DNA of 56,276 nucleotides from Psychrobacillus sp. BL-248-WT-3 (GTDB lineage: Bacteria; Bacillota; Bacilli; Bacillales_A; Planococcaceae). A model generated the notes under the pieces. The model was not told where the DNA came from, did no database searches, and saw nothing but the letters and a program-made list of their open reading frames with translations. The stretch covers positions 1-56,276 of the forward strand of contig NZ_JABAFC010000024.1 in the NCBI RefSeq assembly GCF_012843435.1. Reading direction: 5' to 3'. Within the stretch, counting starts at the first letter, position 1. Each line of letters opens with the position of its first letter. The position numbers and the translations under genes are program-made. This document shows positions 27,314-37,315 of this stretch, piece by piece.

Positions 27314-28297
27314 ATGGCAAACATTAGAGACGTAGCAAAAGAAGCTGGTGTTTCCGTTGCTTCTGTATCCCGTTATTTAAATAGAAAAGGGTATATCAGT
27401 GAAGATACAAAGCTCAAGATTAAAAGAGCAATCGATAAATTAGAATATATACCAAACCAAGTAGCAAGATCTCTAACGACAAAACAAACAAACTTTATAG
27501 GGTTAATCGTTCCTGATATTATGAATCCATTCTTTCCAGAGCTTGCTCGAGCAGTGGAGGATATCGCATTATCCTATGGATACACAGTAGTTTTGTGTAA
27601 TTCAGATGAAAAATCTGAAAAAGAAATACATTATATAGATACTTTAAAGCAAAAATATGTAGCAGGGTTTATCGTAACGACGAACCAGCTACGTGCAAGC
27701 CACTATGAAGATTTAAAAGTACCACTTGTGGCGTTAGATCGCATGATACATGAATCTATTCCGACCGTTTCTTCTAATAATATTGACGGAGCGTGTATGG
27801 GTACCAACTACTTGTTAGAAAAAGGCTGTCAAAATATCGTATTTATGCGAGGTCCTAAAGGTCTCGGTCCTGCTGATGATCGACTCACTGGATTTCTTAA
27901 GGCTGTAGAAGGAAAAAAGGTGCAAACTCATATTATCGAAAGTCCCTTTCACTTTGAAGAATCCGAGAAGATTGCAAGGACATTCTTAACAAATATCAAA
28001 GGTGTAGATGGCATATTTGCAAGCACGGATGTTTCTGCTGCCGGTGCTTTGAAGGCTGCACATTCATTAGGCATTAGCGTTCCTGATCAGCTACAAATTA
28101 TGGGGTTTGATGGAATTTCACTTGGAGGAATGTTGACTCCAGGACTGACAACGGTAGCCCAAGACATTTACAAAATGGGTGCTTTGGCAACCCGTATACT
28201 TATTAAAATTATTGAAGAAATTGAAATAGAAGAAAGAGTAATTCAAGTACCTGTAGAGCTAGTGGAACGAGGAACGACAAGGAGTGGACAACGATGA
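27314..28297 (+). CDS. rbsR: LacI-family ribose operon repressor RbsR
   Basis: 327 residues. A LacI helix-turn-helix covers residues 1-50 (MANIRDVAKEAGVSVASVSRYLNRKG), with a hinge helix, followed by a periplasmic-binding-protein-like sugar domain (NFIGLIVPDIMNPFFPELARAVE, GFDGISLGGMLTPGLTTV). As the first gene of rbsRKDACB it should repress the operon until ribose is present. AAGGGGAAA lies upstream of ATG 27314. The stop codon overlaps the ATG of rbsK (ATGA). Confidence 0.93.
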   Translation: MANIRDVAKEAGVSVASVSRYLNRKGYISEDTKLKIKRAIDKLEYIPNQVARSLTTKQTNFIGLIVPDIMNPFFPELARAVEDIALSYGYTVVLCNSDEKSEKEIHYIDTLKQKYVAGFIVTTNQLRASHYEDLKVPLVALDRMIHESIPTVSSNNIDGACMGTNYLLEKGCQNIVFMRGPKGLGPADDRLTGFLKAVEGKKVQTHIIESPFHFEESEKIARTFLTNIKGVDGIFASTDVSAAGALKAAHSLGISVPDQLQIMGFDGISLGGMLTPGLTTVAQDIYKMGALATRILIKIIEEIEIEERVIQVPVELVERGTTRSGQR

Positions 28298-29178
28298 TTA
28301 CAGTTATAGGCAGCATGAATATGGACATTGTAGTACAAACAGACAACTTTCCCGTCCAAGGGGAAACGGTTTTAGGACAACTCTTTACGACTATCCCCGG
28401 AGGCAAAGGAGCAAACCAGGCTGTTGCTGCAGCACGCTTAGGAAGCAATGTACATATGCTTGCTAGCGTTGGAACAGATAGCTTTGGAAGAGAATTATTA
28501 GAGGACCTGAAAGCAAATGGAGTAAATACCGATTCAGTTATGCAAACAGAGGAGGCTGCAACTGGAATCGCTAATATTTTATTATCCGAAGGCGATAACA
28601 GAATTATCGTCGTCCCTGGAGCAAACTATTTGTTAACTGAGGCAAACATCAAAAGGATGAAAGAAACAATTCAGCAAAGCAAGTTTGTGATCATGCAGCT
28701 AGAAATTCCAATTCCTGTGGTGAAATACACGCTAGAGCTTTGCCGAGAGTTAAACGTTCCTGTATTGCTTAACCCTGCGCCAGCTAGTGGTTTTCAGCTA
28801 GAATTTATGGACTATGTTGCCTATTTAACACCAAATGAAACGGAGTGTGAGCTAATATTTGGTCAAAATATGGAAGCAACTTTAGAGAAATATCCAAACA
28901 AGCTAATTGTGACGTTAGGTAGTGAAGGTGCTAGATATTTTGATGGAACGAAACATATACTCGTACCCGGATTTAAAACAACTGCAGTAGATACGACGGG
29001 TGCAGGTGATACATTTAACGGAGCACTCGCTCATGCACTTGGACAAAGTTTAAGTTTAGAAGAAGCGGTTCGTTACGCAAATGCATCTGCCTCTTTGTCT
29101 GTAGAAAAATTTGGTGCTCAAGGCGGTATGCCAAGCCATACGGAAGTAGTAAAAAGATTAGAGGGTGTTAGCAATTGA
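28294..29178 (+). CDS. rbsK: Ribokinase
   Basis: Phosphorylates D-ribose at O5 with ATP to give ribose 5-phosphate. The 294 residues have PfkB-family signatures: GSMNMDIVVQTDNFPVQGET at the N terminus, PGGKGANQAVAAARLG, LLNPAPA, TLGSEGA and the catalytic DTTGAGDTFNGALAHAL near 232-248 with the base aspartate. It overlaps rbsR by 4 bases and rbsD by 4 bases, so translation is probably coupled. Confidence 0.95.
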   Translation: MITVIGSMNMDIVVQTDNFPVQGETVLGQLFTTIPGGKGANQAVAAARLGSNVHMLASVGTDSFGRELLEDLKANGVNTDSVMQTEEAATGIANILLSEGDNRIIVVPGANYLLTEANIKRMKETIQQSKFVIMQLEIPIPVVKYTLELCRELNVPVLLNPAPASGFQLEFMDYVAYLTPNETECELIFGQNMEATLEKYPNKLIVTLGSEGARYFDGTKHILVPGFKTTAVDTTGAGDTFNGALAHALGQSLSLEEAVRYANASASLSVEKFGAQGGMPSHTEVVKRLEGVSN

Positions 29179-29564
29179 AAAAACATGGCATATTAAATCG
29201 TGATTTAGCTGGAATTTTTGCAAAGCTAGGACATACCGATCAAATTACAATAAGCGATTGTGGGTTACCAATCCCTGATGGCGTTACGTGCATCGATTTA
29301 TCTTATATCCTTGGGAAACCATCATTCGATGAAATTTTAGCAGTTGTGTTAGACGATTTAGTAGTGGAAAAGGCGTATGTTGCAGCTGAGATGAAGACCG
29401 CTAATGCAAAAATGCACTATGTAGTGAATAAATCCATTGAACAAATTTCTGAAGTCTCACATGAGGAATTTAAAGCAATGACTAGACAATCTAAAGTTAT
29501 TATAAGGACTGGTGAGGCTAGTCCTTATGCAAATATAATCTTACAAGCTGGTGTCATATTTTAA
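29175..29564 (+). CDS. rbsD: D-ribose pyranase
   Basis: Interconverts pyranose and furanose forms of ribose so ribokinase can use it. 129 residues, normal length. Signatures are [23 protein letters not shown] with the catalytic histidine at about residue 20, SDCGLPIP, and the C-terminal [20 protein letters not shown]. The TTG start at 29175 follows GAGGGTG and overlaps the end of rbsK. Confidence 0.95.
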   Translation: MKKHGILNRDLAGIFAKLGHTDQITISDCGLPIPDGVTCIDLSYILGKPSFDEILAVVLDDLVVEKAYVAAEMKTANAKMHYVVNKSIEQISEVSHEEFKAMTRQSKVIIRTGEASPYANIILQAGVIF

Positions 29565-29578
29565 AGGTGGTGGAAGCA

Positions 29579-31075
29579 ATGATTCAGATGACTGGTATTA
29601 CAAAGGCCTTTAATGGAAATACGGTGTTAAATAATGTGGAATTCGAAATAGCACCAGGAGAAATTCATGCGCTAATGGGAGAGAACGGTGCAGGTAAGTC
29701 TACCTTGATGAAGATTCTTACAGGTATCTATACAAAAGATTCTGGTGAAATCACTATTAAAGGAAAACCTGTTGAATTTAAAAACCCAAAGGAAGCAGAG
29801 CAGGCTGGGATAGCTGTAATCCACCAAGAGCTTAATATTCTTCCAGATCTATCAGTGGCTGAAAACTTATTTCTTGGGAACGAAAAAACCCTTGGTAGAT
29901 CGGGTATTTTAAAAACAAAAGAAATGAACAAGGCTGCTAGAGAGGTGCTACTAAGTCTGGGCTTAGATATAGACGTAAAGACGACTGCAAGAAATCTTTC
30001 AGTTGGTAAGCAGCAAATAGTTGAAATTGCAAAGGCCATTTCTTCTAATGCAGAGGTCATCATCATGGACGAGCCGACCGCAGCATTAACCGATAGAGAA
30101 ATAGAGACACTTTTTGAGACTATTAGAGCATTGCAGGCGAAAGGTGTATCCTTCGTCTATATTTCCCATCGAATGGAAGAAATCTTTGCTATATGTGACC
30201 GCATCACTATTCTACGTGACGGAAGCTATGTAGGTGTTAGAAATATAAAAGAAACAAACTTTGATGAAATTGTACAAATGATGGTTGGGAGAGAGCTAGG
30301 CGGACGTTTTCCAGATAGAGAATCTAAAATTGGGGATGTAAAGCTAGTAGCAAAAAACTTAACTAGAAAAGGTTACTTCGAGGATATTTCGTTTGAGTTA
30401 CGAAAAGGAGAAATACTTGGTATCGCTGGCCTAATGGGTGCAGGAAGAACAGAGGTAGTTCAATCCCTATTTGGTTATAAAAAGCTCGATAGTGGAGAGC
30501 TAATACTTGATGGTAAACAAGTGAAAATAAATACTCCGCAAGATGCGATAAAGCTCGGTTTCGGCTTCGTAACAGAGGATAGAAAATCTGAAGGATTGAT
30601 TTTAGATTTCTCCGTAAAAGAAAATTTAGGTATTACAAATTTTAGTAAAATATCTAAAAATGGTGTTGTGAATACGCAAAAAGAAAAAAGCCTCTATGAT
30701 TCCATGGTAAAAAGACTAGGTGTACGTACTTCTGGTCCAGATCAAACCGTTAAATCATTAAGTGGAGGGAATCAACAGAAGATAGTCATTGCCAAATGGC
30801 TAGGTATTGAGCCAGACATCTTAATATTGGATGAACCGACACGCGGTGTAGACGTAGGCGCGAAAAAAGAAATTTACTCCATTGTTAACACACTTGCAGA
30901 AAATGGAGTATCTATCATTATGGTATCCTCCGAGCTTCCTGAAATCATTGGAATGGTCGATCGAGTGCTCGTGATGCATGAAGGAAAGTTAACCGGTGAA
31001 GTTACCAAAGAAGAAATGACACAAGAAAAAATAATGCATTACGCTACCGGAGGGGACAAAGTTGCTAAAATCTAG
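29579..31075 (+). CDS. rbsA: Ribose ABC transporter ATP-binding protein
   Basis: 498 residues with two ATPase domains, as in sugar importers of the CUT2 class. The first has Walker [10 protein letters not shown] and LSVGKQQ; the second has the usual degenerate Walker A (GLMGAGRTE) and an intact LSGGNQQK and [10 protein letters not shown]. It powers ribose import with RbsC and RbsB. ATG 29579 follows AAAGGTGG; the GTG at 29567 lies within that site. It overlaps rbsC by 14 bases. Confidence 0.95.
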   Translation: MIQMTGITKAFNGNTVLNNVEFEIAPGEIHALMGENGAGKSTLMKILTGIYTKDSGEITIKGKPVEFKNPKEAEQAGIAVIHQELNILPDLSVAENLFLGNEKTLGRSGILKTKEMNKAAREVLLSLGLDIDVKTTARNLSVGKQQIVEIAKAISSNAEVIIMDEPTAALTDREIETLFETIRALQAKGVSFVYISHRMEEIFAICDRITILRDGSYVGVRNIKETNFDEIVQMMVGRELGGRFPDRESKIGDVKLVAKNLTRKGYFEDISFELRKGEILGIAGLMGAGRTEVVQSLFGYKKLDSGELILDGKQVKINTPQDAIKLGFGFVTEDRKSEGLILDFSVKENLGITNFSKISKNGVVNTQKEKSLYDSMVKRLGVRTSGPDQTVKSLSGGNQQKIVIAKWLGIEPDILILDEPTRGVDVGAKKEIYSIVNTLAENGVSIIMVSSELPEIIGMVDRVLVMHEGKLTGEVTKEEMTQEKIMHYATGGDKVAKI

Positions 31076-32003
31076 TTCACAATCAGTACTACAAAAATTA
31101 GGACCGTTGCTAGGACTTATCTTACTAGTGGTCATCATCACTATATTAAGCCCAAATTTTTTAACCGTAAATAACTTAATGAATGTACTTAGACAGGTTT
31201 CTATTAATGCGCTTATCGCGTTTGGGATGACCTTCGTTATTTTAACTGGAGGGATTGATCTATCAGTTGGATCAATTTTAGCTCTGACAGGAGCAGTTAC
31301 AGCAGGATTACTTGCTAGTGGAATGGATCCAATTTTAGCTATGCTAATAGGTCTTATTTTGGGAGCTGTTCTAGGAGCAATTAACGGAATTATTATCTCT
31401 AAAGGAAATGTTGCTCCATTTATCGCTACTTTAGCAACAATGACTATATACCGAGGATTGACATTAGTTTACACAGAAGGTAGACCAATATCAGGTTTAG
31501 GCGATTCTGTATCTTTTCAAATGATTGGGAAAGGATATTTCTTAGGAATACCTGTACCAGTCGTAACAATGGCTGTTGCATTTGGAGTTCTATACTTTAT
31601 CTTAAAAAAGACGACATTTGGTCGTCGAGTTTATGCGGTAGGAGGTAACGAGGAGGCTTCTCGTCTTTCTGGTATTAAGGTTGGCCGTATTAAAATATAT
31701 GTTTACGCATTAACAGGTGCACTAGCAGCACTTGCTTCTCTTATTTTAACGTCTCGTTTGAATTCAGCTCAGCCTACTGCAGGTAACATGTTTGAACTAG
31801 ATGCCATTGCAGCGGTAGTACTTGGTGGTACAAGCTTAACAGGTGGTCGTGGTTGGATTGTTGGTACTTTAATCGGGGCACTTATAATCGGTGTCTTGAA
31901 TAATGGTCTAAATTTAATTGGGGTATCCTCCTTCTTCCAGCAAGTGGTGAAGGGTGCAGTTATATTATTAGCAGTATTAATCGATCGTAAAAAAACAGCA
32001 TAA
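31062..32003 (+). CDS. rbsC: Ribose ABC transporter permease
   Basis: 313 residues, eight to ten membrane helices, with the CUT2 permease signatures [45 protein letters not shown] and [16 protein letters not shown]. It forms the membrane channel of the ribose importer. The TTG start at 31062 follows GGAGGGG and lies inside the end of rbsA. Confidence 0.94.
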   Translation: MLKSSSQSVLQKLGPLLGLILLVVIITILSPNFLTVNNLMNVLRQVSINALIAFGMTFVILTGGIDLSVGSILALTGAVTAGLLASGMDPILAMLIGLILGAVLGAINGIIISKGNVAPFIATLATMTIYRGLTLVYTEGRPISGLGDSVSFQMIGKGYFLGIPVPVVTMAVAFGVLYFILKKTTFGRRVYAVGGNEEASRLSGIKVGRIKIYVYALTGALAALASLILTSRLNSAQPTAGNMFELDAIAAVVLGGTSLTGGRGWIVGTLIGALIIGVLNNGLNLIGVSSFFQQVVKGAVILLAVLIDRKKTA

Positions 32004-32018
32004 AGGAGAAATAACTTC

Positions 32019-32945
32019 ATGAAAAAACTTTATTTTGCTTTACTGTTAATCGTATCAATGTTTCTAGCAGCATGTTCATTGGATTCACCTGGCTCTGAGA
32101 AATCTGATTCTGAAAAAGGATCCACTGGTTCAGAGGGTGATTACAAAATTGGTTTATCTGTTTCAACTTTAAACAATCCATTTTTCGTAACATTAAGTGA
32201 TGGAGCAGAAGCGAAGGCTAAGGAATTGGGTGCAGCCGTAACGGTAGTAGATGCACAGGATAATGCTTCTAAACAAGCAAGTGATGTAGAGGATTTAATC
32301 CAACAAGGAGTAGACTTGATTATTATTAATCCAGTTGACTCTCAAGCGGTAGTTTCATCTGTGGAATCTGCAAATGCAGCTAATATTCCGGTAGTAACAG
32401 TTGACCGTAGCTCAGAGGGTGGAGAAATTGTAGCTCATATCGCATCAGATAACGTTGCAGGTGGAGAGCTTGCAGGTGAATACTTACTTGAATTAGTTGG
32501 AGAAGGTTCAGCTGTAGTTGAATTAGAAGGTGTTGCAGGATCTTCTGCTGCTCGTGACCGCGGAGAAGGATTTAACAATGTTGCCGATGGTAAATTAGAC
32601 GTAGTAGCAAAGCAAACTGCTAACTTTAACCGTGCAGAAGGCTTAACGGTAATGGAAAACATTCTTCAAGCTAATCCAGACATCAAAGGTGTATTTGCTC
32701 ACAATGATGAAATGGCACTAGGAGCTTTAGAAGCAATCGAATCTGCAGGAAAAGACATTATTGTCATCGGTTTTGATGCTACTGATGATGCTGTAAAATC
32801 TGTAGAAAATGGTAAGCTTGCTGGTACAATTGCACAAAAGCCAGAACAAATTGGTGAAAAGGCAATGGAAGCAGCTATCAAAGCATTAAAAGGAGAAGAA
32901 GTAGAAGCTTCTATCCCGGTTGATTTAGAGTTAATCAAAAAATAA
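32019..32945 (+). CDS. rbsB: Ribose-binding lipoprotein
   Basis: 308 residues. The signal peptide ends in the lipobox LAAC and is followed by a serine-rich linker. The mature domain is a type 1 sugar-binding protein: IGLSVSTLNNPFFVTLSDGAEA, DLIIINPVDSQAV, VVTVDRSS, AHNDEMALGALEA and IGFDATDDAVK. It delivers ribose to RbsAC. AAAGGAG precedes the ATG. It is the last gene of the operon; a terminator follows directly. Confidence 0.95.
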   Translation: MKKLYFALLLIVSMFLAACSLDSPGSEKSDSEKGSTGSEGDYKIGLSVSTLNNPFFVTLSDGAEAKAKELGAAVTVVDAQDNASKQASDVEDLIQQGVDLIIINPVDSQAVVSSVESANAANIPVVTVDRSSEGGEIVAHIASDNVAGGELAGEYLLELVGEGSAVVELEGVAGSSAARDRGEGFNNVADGKLDVVAKQTANFNRAEGLTVMENILQANPDIKGVFAHNDEMALGALEAIESAGKDIIVIGFDATDDAVKSVENGKLAGTIAQKPEQIGEKAMEAAIKALKGEEVEASIPVDLELIKK

Positions 32946-32950
32946 TATGT

Positions 32951-33003
32951 AAAAGACTGCATACCCACTCAAAGAAACTTGAGGCGTGTATGCAGTTTTT
33001 TTA
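32951..33003 (+). terminator. Rho-independent terminator of the rbs operon
   Basis: AGACTGCATAC pairs with GTATGCAGTTT, with an inner CTCAA/TTGAG stem, and seven Ts follow. Confidence 0.88.
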
Positions 33004-33045
33004 TGTATATGATAAAGGGAGATGTTGATTTAAAAGCCTCCCTCA

Positions 33046-33306
33046 TTAGTTAAAAATGAAGATGTAAATTATAATCAGCAAGGAAATCGCTATGAAAGAT
33101 TTAATCCATAATATTTTTTTACTTATACCAGCTTTCCCTTCAAGATAATTTAAGTAAATCATTGTTAAAGGAAAACCTACCAATGCAAATGAAGCATTCC
33201 CACCGACGGTTTCAACATATTTCAATAATCCTACTAAAATAACGAGAAGTCCTAGTGTACCAATAGCCATATTAAAATATAAAGTGCCTCTATCCTTTTC
33301 CTCCAT
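33046..33306 (-). CDS. Small membrane protein of unknown function
   Basis: 86 residues with three predicted membrane helices (MAIGTLGLLVILVGLL, ASFALVGFPLTMIYLNYL, SFIAISLLIIIYIFIF). No family recognised. GGGGGAAA lies 7 bases before ATG 33306. It is the last of three minus-strand genes that are separated by related short repeats. Confidence 0.6.
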   Translation of the reverse strand: MEEKDRGTLYFNMAIGTLGLLVILVGLLKYVETVGGNASFALVGFPLTMIYLNYLEGKAGISKKILWIKSFIAISLLIIIYIFIFN

Positions 33307-33397
33307 TTAATTTCCCCCAGTTTTATATCTCTATTTACTATTCTAACTTTAAAAATTATTCCTTCTCAACTTAATTACAAGTCTAGTTTATTAAAGT

Positions 33398-33443
33398 CCT
33401 TACTCCTAATTGAAGTAAAGATACCCTGTTAGTTGAAAAGGAA
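33398..33443. repeat. Short intergenic repeat, copy 1
   Basis: Contains TTGAAGTAAAGATACCCTG followed by TTAGTTGAAAAGGA. It resembles 33686-33729 (TTGAAGGAAAGTACCCGG, then TAGTTTAATAAGGA), and more loosely the reverse strand of 34221-34262. Each copy lies in a gap beside a small minus-strand gene. Confidence 0.5.
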
Positions 33444-33448
33444 ATATT

Positions 33449-33643
33449 TTATATACTTCCCATTACGGAATAAATAAATAATAATGCCAAAGCAGTTCCC
33501 ATTACATATTTGGAAACCTGTTTAAGTCTATCACTTTCATATGTCTTGGTTAACAAGTAAAAAAATCCGACTACCCAGATACCATCTAAGAAAAATTTAG
33601 AAATTATATTTCTAAACATATTAAAATAGAAAAATGCGTCCAT
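33449..33643 (-). CDS. Small membrane protein of unknown function
   Basis: 64 residues with two hydrophobic segments (LDGIWVVGFFYLL and YVMGTALALLFIYSVMG) separated by a basic loop. Not recognised. ATG 33643 is preceded by GGGAGGA; the frame to 33658 runs through that site. Confidence 0.55.
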   Translation of the reverse strand: MDAFFYFNMFRNIISKFFLDGIWVVGFFYLLTKTYESDRLKQVSKYVMGTALALLFIYSVMGSI

Positions 33644-33685
33644 TAATATTCCTCCCATACCTAAAATATTTTATTGCATTTAACT

Positions 33686-33729
33686 GAACTACTTCTTGAA
33701 GGAAAGTACCCGGTAGTTTAATAAGGAAT
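33686..33729. repeat. Short intergenic repeat, copy 2
   Basis: TTGAAGGAAAGTACCCGG then TAGTTTAATAAGGA, an imperfect match to 33398-33443. Confidence 0.5.
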
Positions 33730-34172
33730 CACTCATAAGTCTTTTCTCTTTTGATATGTTTAATAAAATTATCACCTGAAACAATAATATCCAAAATTCC
33801 TTCTGGATAGAATGGTCTTTCGCTTAATTGAGAAATTGTACGCCAAACAAGCTTGATTCTTGGAACTTCTTTATGCAAAAGATAATTCATTGTATTATTA
33901 CTTGAACACCAATGGATTAAGGTGCAATCATGCCTTCTCTTCCCATCATACAGAATAATACTTTCACAAATACAAGCAAGTTGGCCAATGTTCAAAGCTA
34001 AATCAAATTCTTCAATTAGCTCCCTTTTTATAGCTTCACCTGCTGTTTCGCCGAATTCTATACTTCCACCTGGAAGACGGTAAAAACTTTCAACAAAATC
34101 ACATTGCACAAGAATTTCGGTCTTATCTTCATTAACGATAATCCCTTCAGCCCTTAACAAAGGCAGATTCAC
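33729..34172 (-). CDS. NUDIX hydrolase
   Basis: 147 residues with a Nudix box at 36-58 (GGSIEFGETAGEAIKRELIEE): G36, E42, R50-E51 and E54-E55 fit the consensus, but the usual glycine near the end is D57. Such enzymes cleave nucleoside diphosphates linked to another group; substrate unknown. The GTG start at 34172 lies seven bases after AAGGAG. The 326 bp upstream, to rsbK, hold a short-repeat copy and no gene. Confidence 0.85.
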   Translation of the reverse strand: MNLPLLRAEGIIVNEDKTEILVQCDFVESFYRLPGGSIEFGETAGEAIKRELIEEFDLALNIGQLACICESIILYDGKRRHDCTLIHWCSSNNTMNYLLHKEVPRIKLVWRTISQLSERPFYPEGILDIIVSGDNFIKHIKREKTYE

Positions 34173-34220
34173 ATAACCAGCTCCTTAATTGTTGTATATT
34201 CACCTTCTACCTCTCTATTC

Positions 34221-34262
34221 AAAAACCCTTCTTCAACTAAATTGCATCTTTAGTTGAAGTGT
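34221..34262 (-). repeat. Short intergenic repeat, copy 3 (loose match)
   Basis: On the minus strand the sequence reads CTAAAGATGCAATTTAGTTG then AAGAAGGG, loosely matching the core of the copies at 33398 and 33686. It also contains an inverted repeat CTTCAACTAAA/TTTAGTTGAAG. Confidence 0.4.
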
Positions 34263-34498
34263 AACATTTCAAAACAAACAATCTTATGGAAAATAAACTA
34301 GCCTTTAACGTATTCTTTTATATATAGTGCGTTGTGCTGAATAAAATTACCTAGTATCCAAGCCTATTTCCATTTCAAATCTCACATACATAAATATAGT
34401 TAATTAGTAAATAAATAATAAGGGGAAAAACTGTTATTTTATATCCATTTCATATACTATTAATAGAGTGAAAAACTATAAAAAGGTAGGAATTAAAC

Positions 34499-37303
34499 AT
34501 GGGGGATAAATTAAAGTTCGGCCTACGTTCTAAAATTACTGTCGGCTACATTATTATTATTGTATGTTTATTTGCTTCCGTTATCATATTAAACAGTCAA
34601 ATTCGTTCACTCCAACAAGAGAGAAATAATTTAATAAAATATAATACTGAAGTTGAAACATTGACAAATAATGTAGAAAAATATGTTATGGATATGCAAG
34701 CTGGTCAGCGAGGCTTCATCATCACAGGTAATGAAAGTTATTTGGAGCCATACTATAAGGCTGAAGAGCAATGGCAGTTAGAGTTTGAACAGCTCTATAA
34801 CTTATTAAAGGACAAGCCAAATCAGCAAGAAAAGCTAGCAGAGGTTAAAGGGACCATTGAAGTATGGATGGCAGAAGCAGGCGAACGCGCCATCGTATTT
34901 AAAAGAAATAACGATGACGAATCAATTCAGCAGTTCTATGCAAATGATCGCGGTAGAGAATATATGCAATCTATTCGAAACCAGTTCAATGAGTTTAGAG
35001 AGATTGAAAGAGACTCGGCACAAAATGATGCTCAGAAATTAGATGATCGAAATAATATGCTGACTATAGCGTTATTCGGTATTTTATTATTTGTATCAGC
35101 TATTGCGATAACGATGGCTAGTCAGATTTCTAAATCAATCGTCAAAACGGTTAAAGATGTTACGGACACTATTAAAAAGATAGCATCCGAGAACGGAGAC
35201 CGTAAAGAGAGAATAGTTGTTACTACAAATGACGAGATTAGAGACTTAGCAGATGCAACAAATGAATTATTAGATAATCTAGAAGATAGAGAATGGCTAC
35301 AAACAAGTCTTGCAGAAACAGTAACGAAATATCAAGGAGTAGGATCCATTGATAAGCTTGCTCGTGTATTTATGTCCGAGATATCTAAACTGACCAATTC
35401 TTCTTATGGAGCATTTTACGTGAGAGAGTCTAACGAGCAAGAAACACGTTTTGTGAAGAAAGCTGCTTTTGCTGATTCTAATCCAGAAAAAGAGATTGGA
35501 AGAGAAAGCTTCCGTTTAGGACAAGGACTAGTTGGACAATGTGCCCTTGAGAGCAAGGCATTTGTTTTCAATGAAATTCCAAACGATTATCGTTTCATTT
35601 CTACTGGACTTGGTGAAGTACCACCAAAAAGTATATTTATAGTTCCAATTTTGTTTGAGCGTGAAGTAATAGCAGTGCTAGAACTAGCCACTATGTCTCA
35701 GTATGACAAACTTCAGCAACAGCTAGTAACACAGATAGTCGAAACGTTTGGTTTATCTGTTAACAGTGTAATGGGCCGTATGGAAATTGTACGACTTCTA
35801 AACGAATCTAGAGCAATGACAGAAGAATTACAAGCACAATCAGAAGAACTACAAACTCAATCTGAGGAGCTTCAAACACAATCGGAAGAGCTTCAAATGC
35901 AAACAGAAGAACTAACTCAAATAAATGAACAGTTAGAAGAACGAACAAAGGATGCAGAGGCTAAAACAGAGGAACTAGAAAAGATTCGTCAAGAATTGGA
36001 AGATAAAGCAGAACAGTTAACGCTTCATTCCAATTATAAATCAGAGTTTCTAGCAAATATGTCACATGAATTACGAACACCATTGAACAGTATTTTAATA
36101 CTGTCAGAAATGCTTTCAGAAAACGGAAAAGAGAACTTAACTGAAGACGAGGTAGAGTTTGCGAGAGTTATTCATTCGTCTGGTGAAGATCTTCTATCCT
36201 TGATCAATGATATTTTAGATCTTTCCAAAGTAGAAGCAGGGAAGATTGACGTATTATTTGAGGAAGTTAATTTAAGCGAGCTTCCGACTCAAATGGATCA
36301 TATATTCTCACCGGTTGCACAAAAGAAAAACCTAGAGTTCCATGTTACGAAGGAACAAGATGTACCGGATATTTTCTTCACAGATGAAAAACGATTCCAA
36401 CAAATTATTAAAAATTTATTATCAAATGCATTTAAGTTTACTGAAAAAGGGTCCGTAGATTTATCAATCAAGCAATTGGAAGCTAAAAAACAAACTAAAC
36501 AAATGCAAGAAATCAGTAAAGAATGGATTGAGATTTCCATCACTGATACTGGAATAGGTATTCCTAAAGATAAGCATGACCTAATCTTTGAATCATTCCA
36601 GCAAGCTGACGGGGCAACAGTCCGCAAATATGGAGGAACTGGTTTAGGATTATCTATTTGTAGAGAGTTTGCTAATCTCCTTGGAGGTTGGATTACTCTT
36701 CAAAGCGAGGAAGGGTTAGGTAGTACCTTTACTCTAGTTGTACCAAGTCTTCCTAATGGTCCTATTATGGAGCAGATACACTTAGGTCTAGAAGAAGTAG
36801 CTCTTACAGACCATTCTGTGGAAGAAGTCCAAGAAGTAGTGGAGGAACATCCAACACTGGAAGAGCAAGAACAGAAGATAAAAGCCCAAGAAGAAAAGCT
36901 GGAGTCTCTACCTGAGGACGCAAATGTATTCTCAAATAAAAACGTATTAATAGTAGACGATGATTACAGAAACATTTATGCACTGAAAACAGCTTTAGAA
37001 AGAAGAGGTATTAATATTCTTGTTGCGAAAGACGGCTTAGAATGCTTAGATATAGTTCAAAGTAACTCAGAAATAGATGTGGTACTCATGGATATCATGA
37101 TGCCTAATATGGATGGATATGAGACAATGTCTAGAATTAGAAATGAACTATCTCTAACGGAATTACCGATTATCGCATTGACTGCAAAAGCGATGAAAAA
37201 TGATAGAGATAAATGTCTAGAAGCAGGAGCTTCTGATTACATTAGTAAACCATTAAATCTAGATCAATTATTCTCAGTTCTTCGAGTTTGGTTAGCATCT
37301 TAA
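34499..37303 (+). CDS. rsbK: Hybrid sensor histidine kinase RsbK (CHASE3-HAMP-GAF-HisKA-HATPase-REC)
   Basis: 934 residues. Membrane helices at about 13-31 and 188-206 flank an extracellular CHASE3 sensor (QAGQRGFIITGNESYL). HAMP (about 207-260), GAF (about 280-425), a coiled coil with five EELQxQS-type heptads (442-476), HisKA with phosphorylated H523 in MSHELRTPL, an ATPase domain (N, G1 DTGIGIP, G2 GGTGLGL) and a receiver with D865 and K917 follow. This domain order plus the neighbours matches RsbK, which in the Bacillus cereus group controls sigma-B through RsbY and is methylated by RsbM. A439-x-x-E442-E443-x-x-A446 fits the chemoreceptor methylation consensus. Confidence 0.85.
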   Translation: MGDKLKFGLRSKITVGYIIIIVCLFASVIILNSQIRSLQQERNNLIKYNTEVETLTNNVEKYVMDMQAGQRGFIITGNESYLEPYYKAEEQWQLEFEQLYNLLKDKPNQQEKLAEVKGTIEVWMAEAGERAIVFKRNNDDESIQQFYANDRGREYMQSIRNQFNEFREIERDSAQNDAQKLDDRNNMLTIALFGILLFVSAIAITMASQISKSIVKTVKDVTDTIKKIASENGDRKERIVVTTNDEIRDLADATNELLDNLEDREWLQTSLAETVTKYQGVGSIDKLARVFMSEISKLTNSSYGAFYVRESNEQETRFVKKAAFADSNPEKEIGRESFRLGQGLVGQCALESKAFVFNEIPNDYRFISTGLGEVPPKSIFIVPILFEREVIAVLELATMSQYDKLQQQLVTQIVETFGLSVNSVMGRMEIVRLLNESRAMTEELQAQSEELQTQSEELQTQSEELQMQTEELTQINEQLEERTKDAEAKTEELEKIRQELEDKAEQLTLHSNYKSEFLANMSHELRTPLNSILILSEMLSENGKENLTEDEVEFARVIHSSGEDLLSLINDILDLSKVEAGKIDVLFEEVNLSELPTQMDHIFSPVAQKKNLEFHVTKEQDVPDIFFTDEKRFQQIIKNLLSNAFKFTEKGSVDLSIKQLEAKKQTKQMQEISKEWIEISITDTGIGIPKDKHDLIFESFQQADGATVRKYGGTGLGLSICREFANLLGGWITLQSEEGLGSTFTLVVPSLPNGPIMEQIHLGLEEVALTDHSVEEVQEVVEEHPTLEEQEQKIKAQEEKLESLPEDANVFSNKNVLIVDDDYRNIYALKTALERRGINILVAKDGLECLDIVQSNSEIDVVLMDIMMPNMDGYETMSRIRNELSLTELPIIALTAKAMKNDRDKCLEAGASDYISKPLNLDQLFSVLRVWLAS

Positions 37304-37315
37304 GGGAGTAATGAT

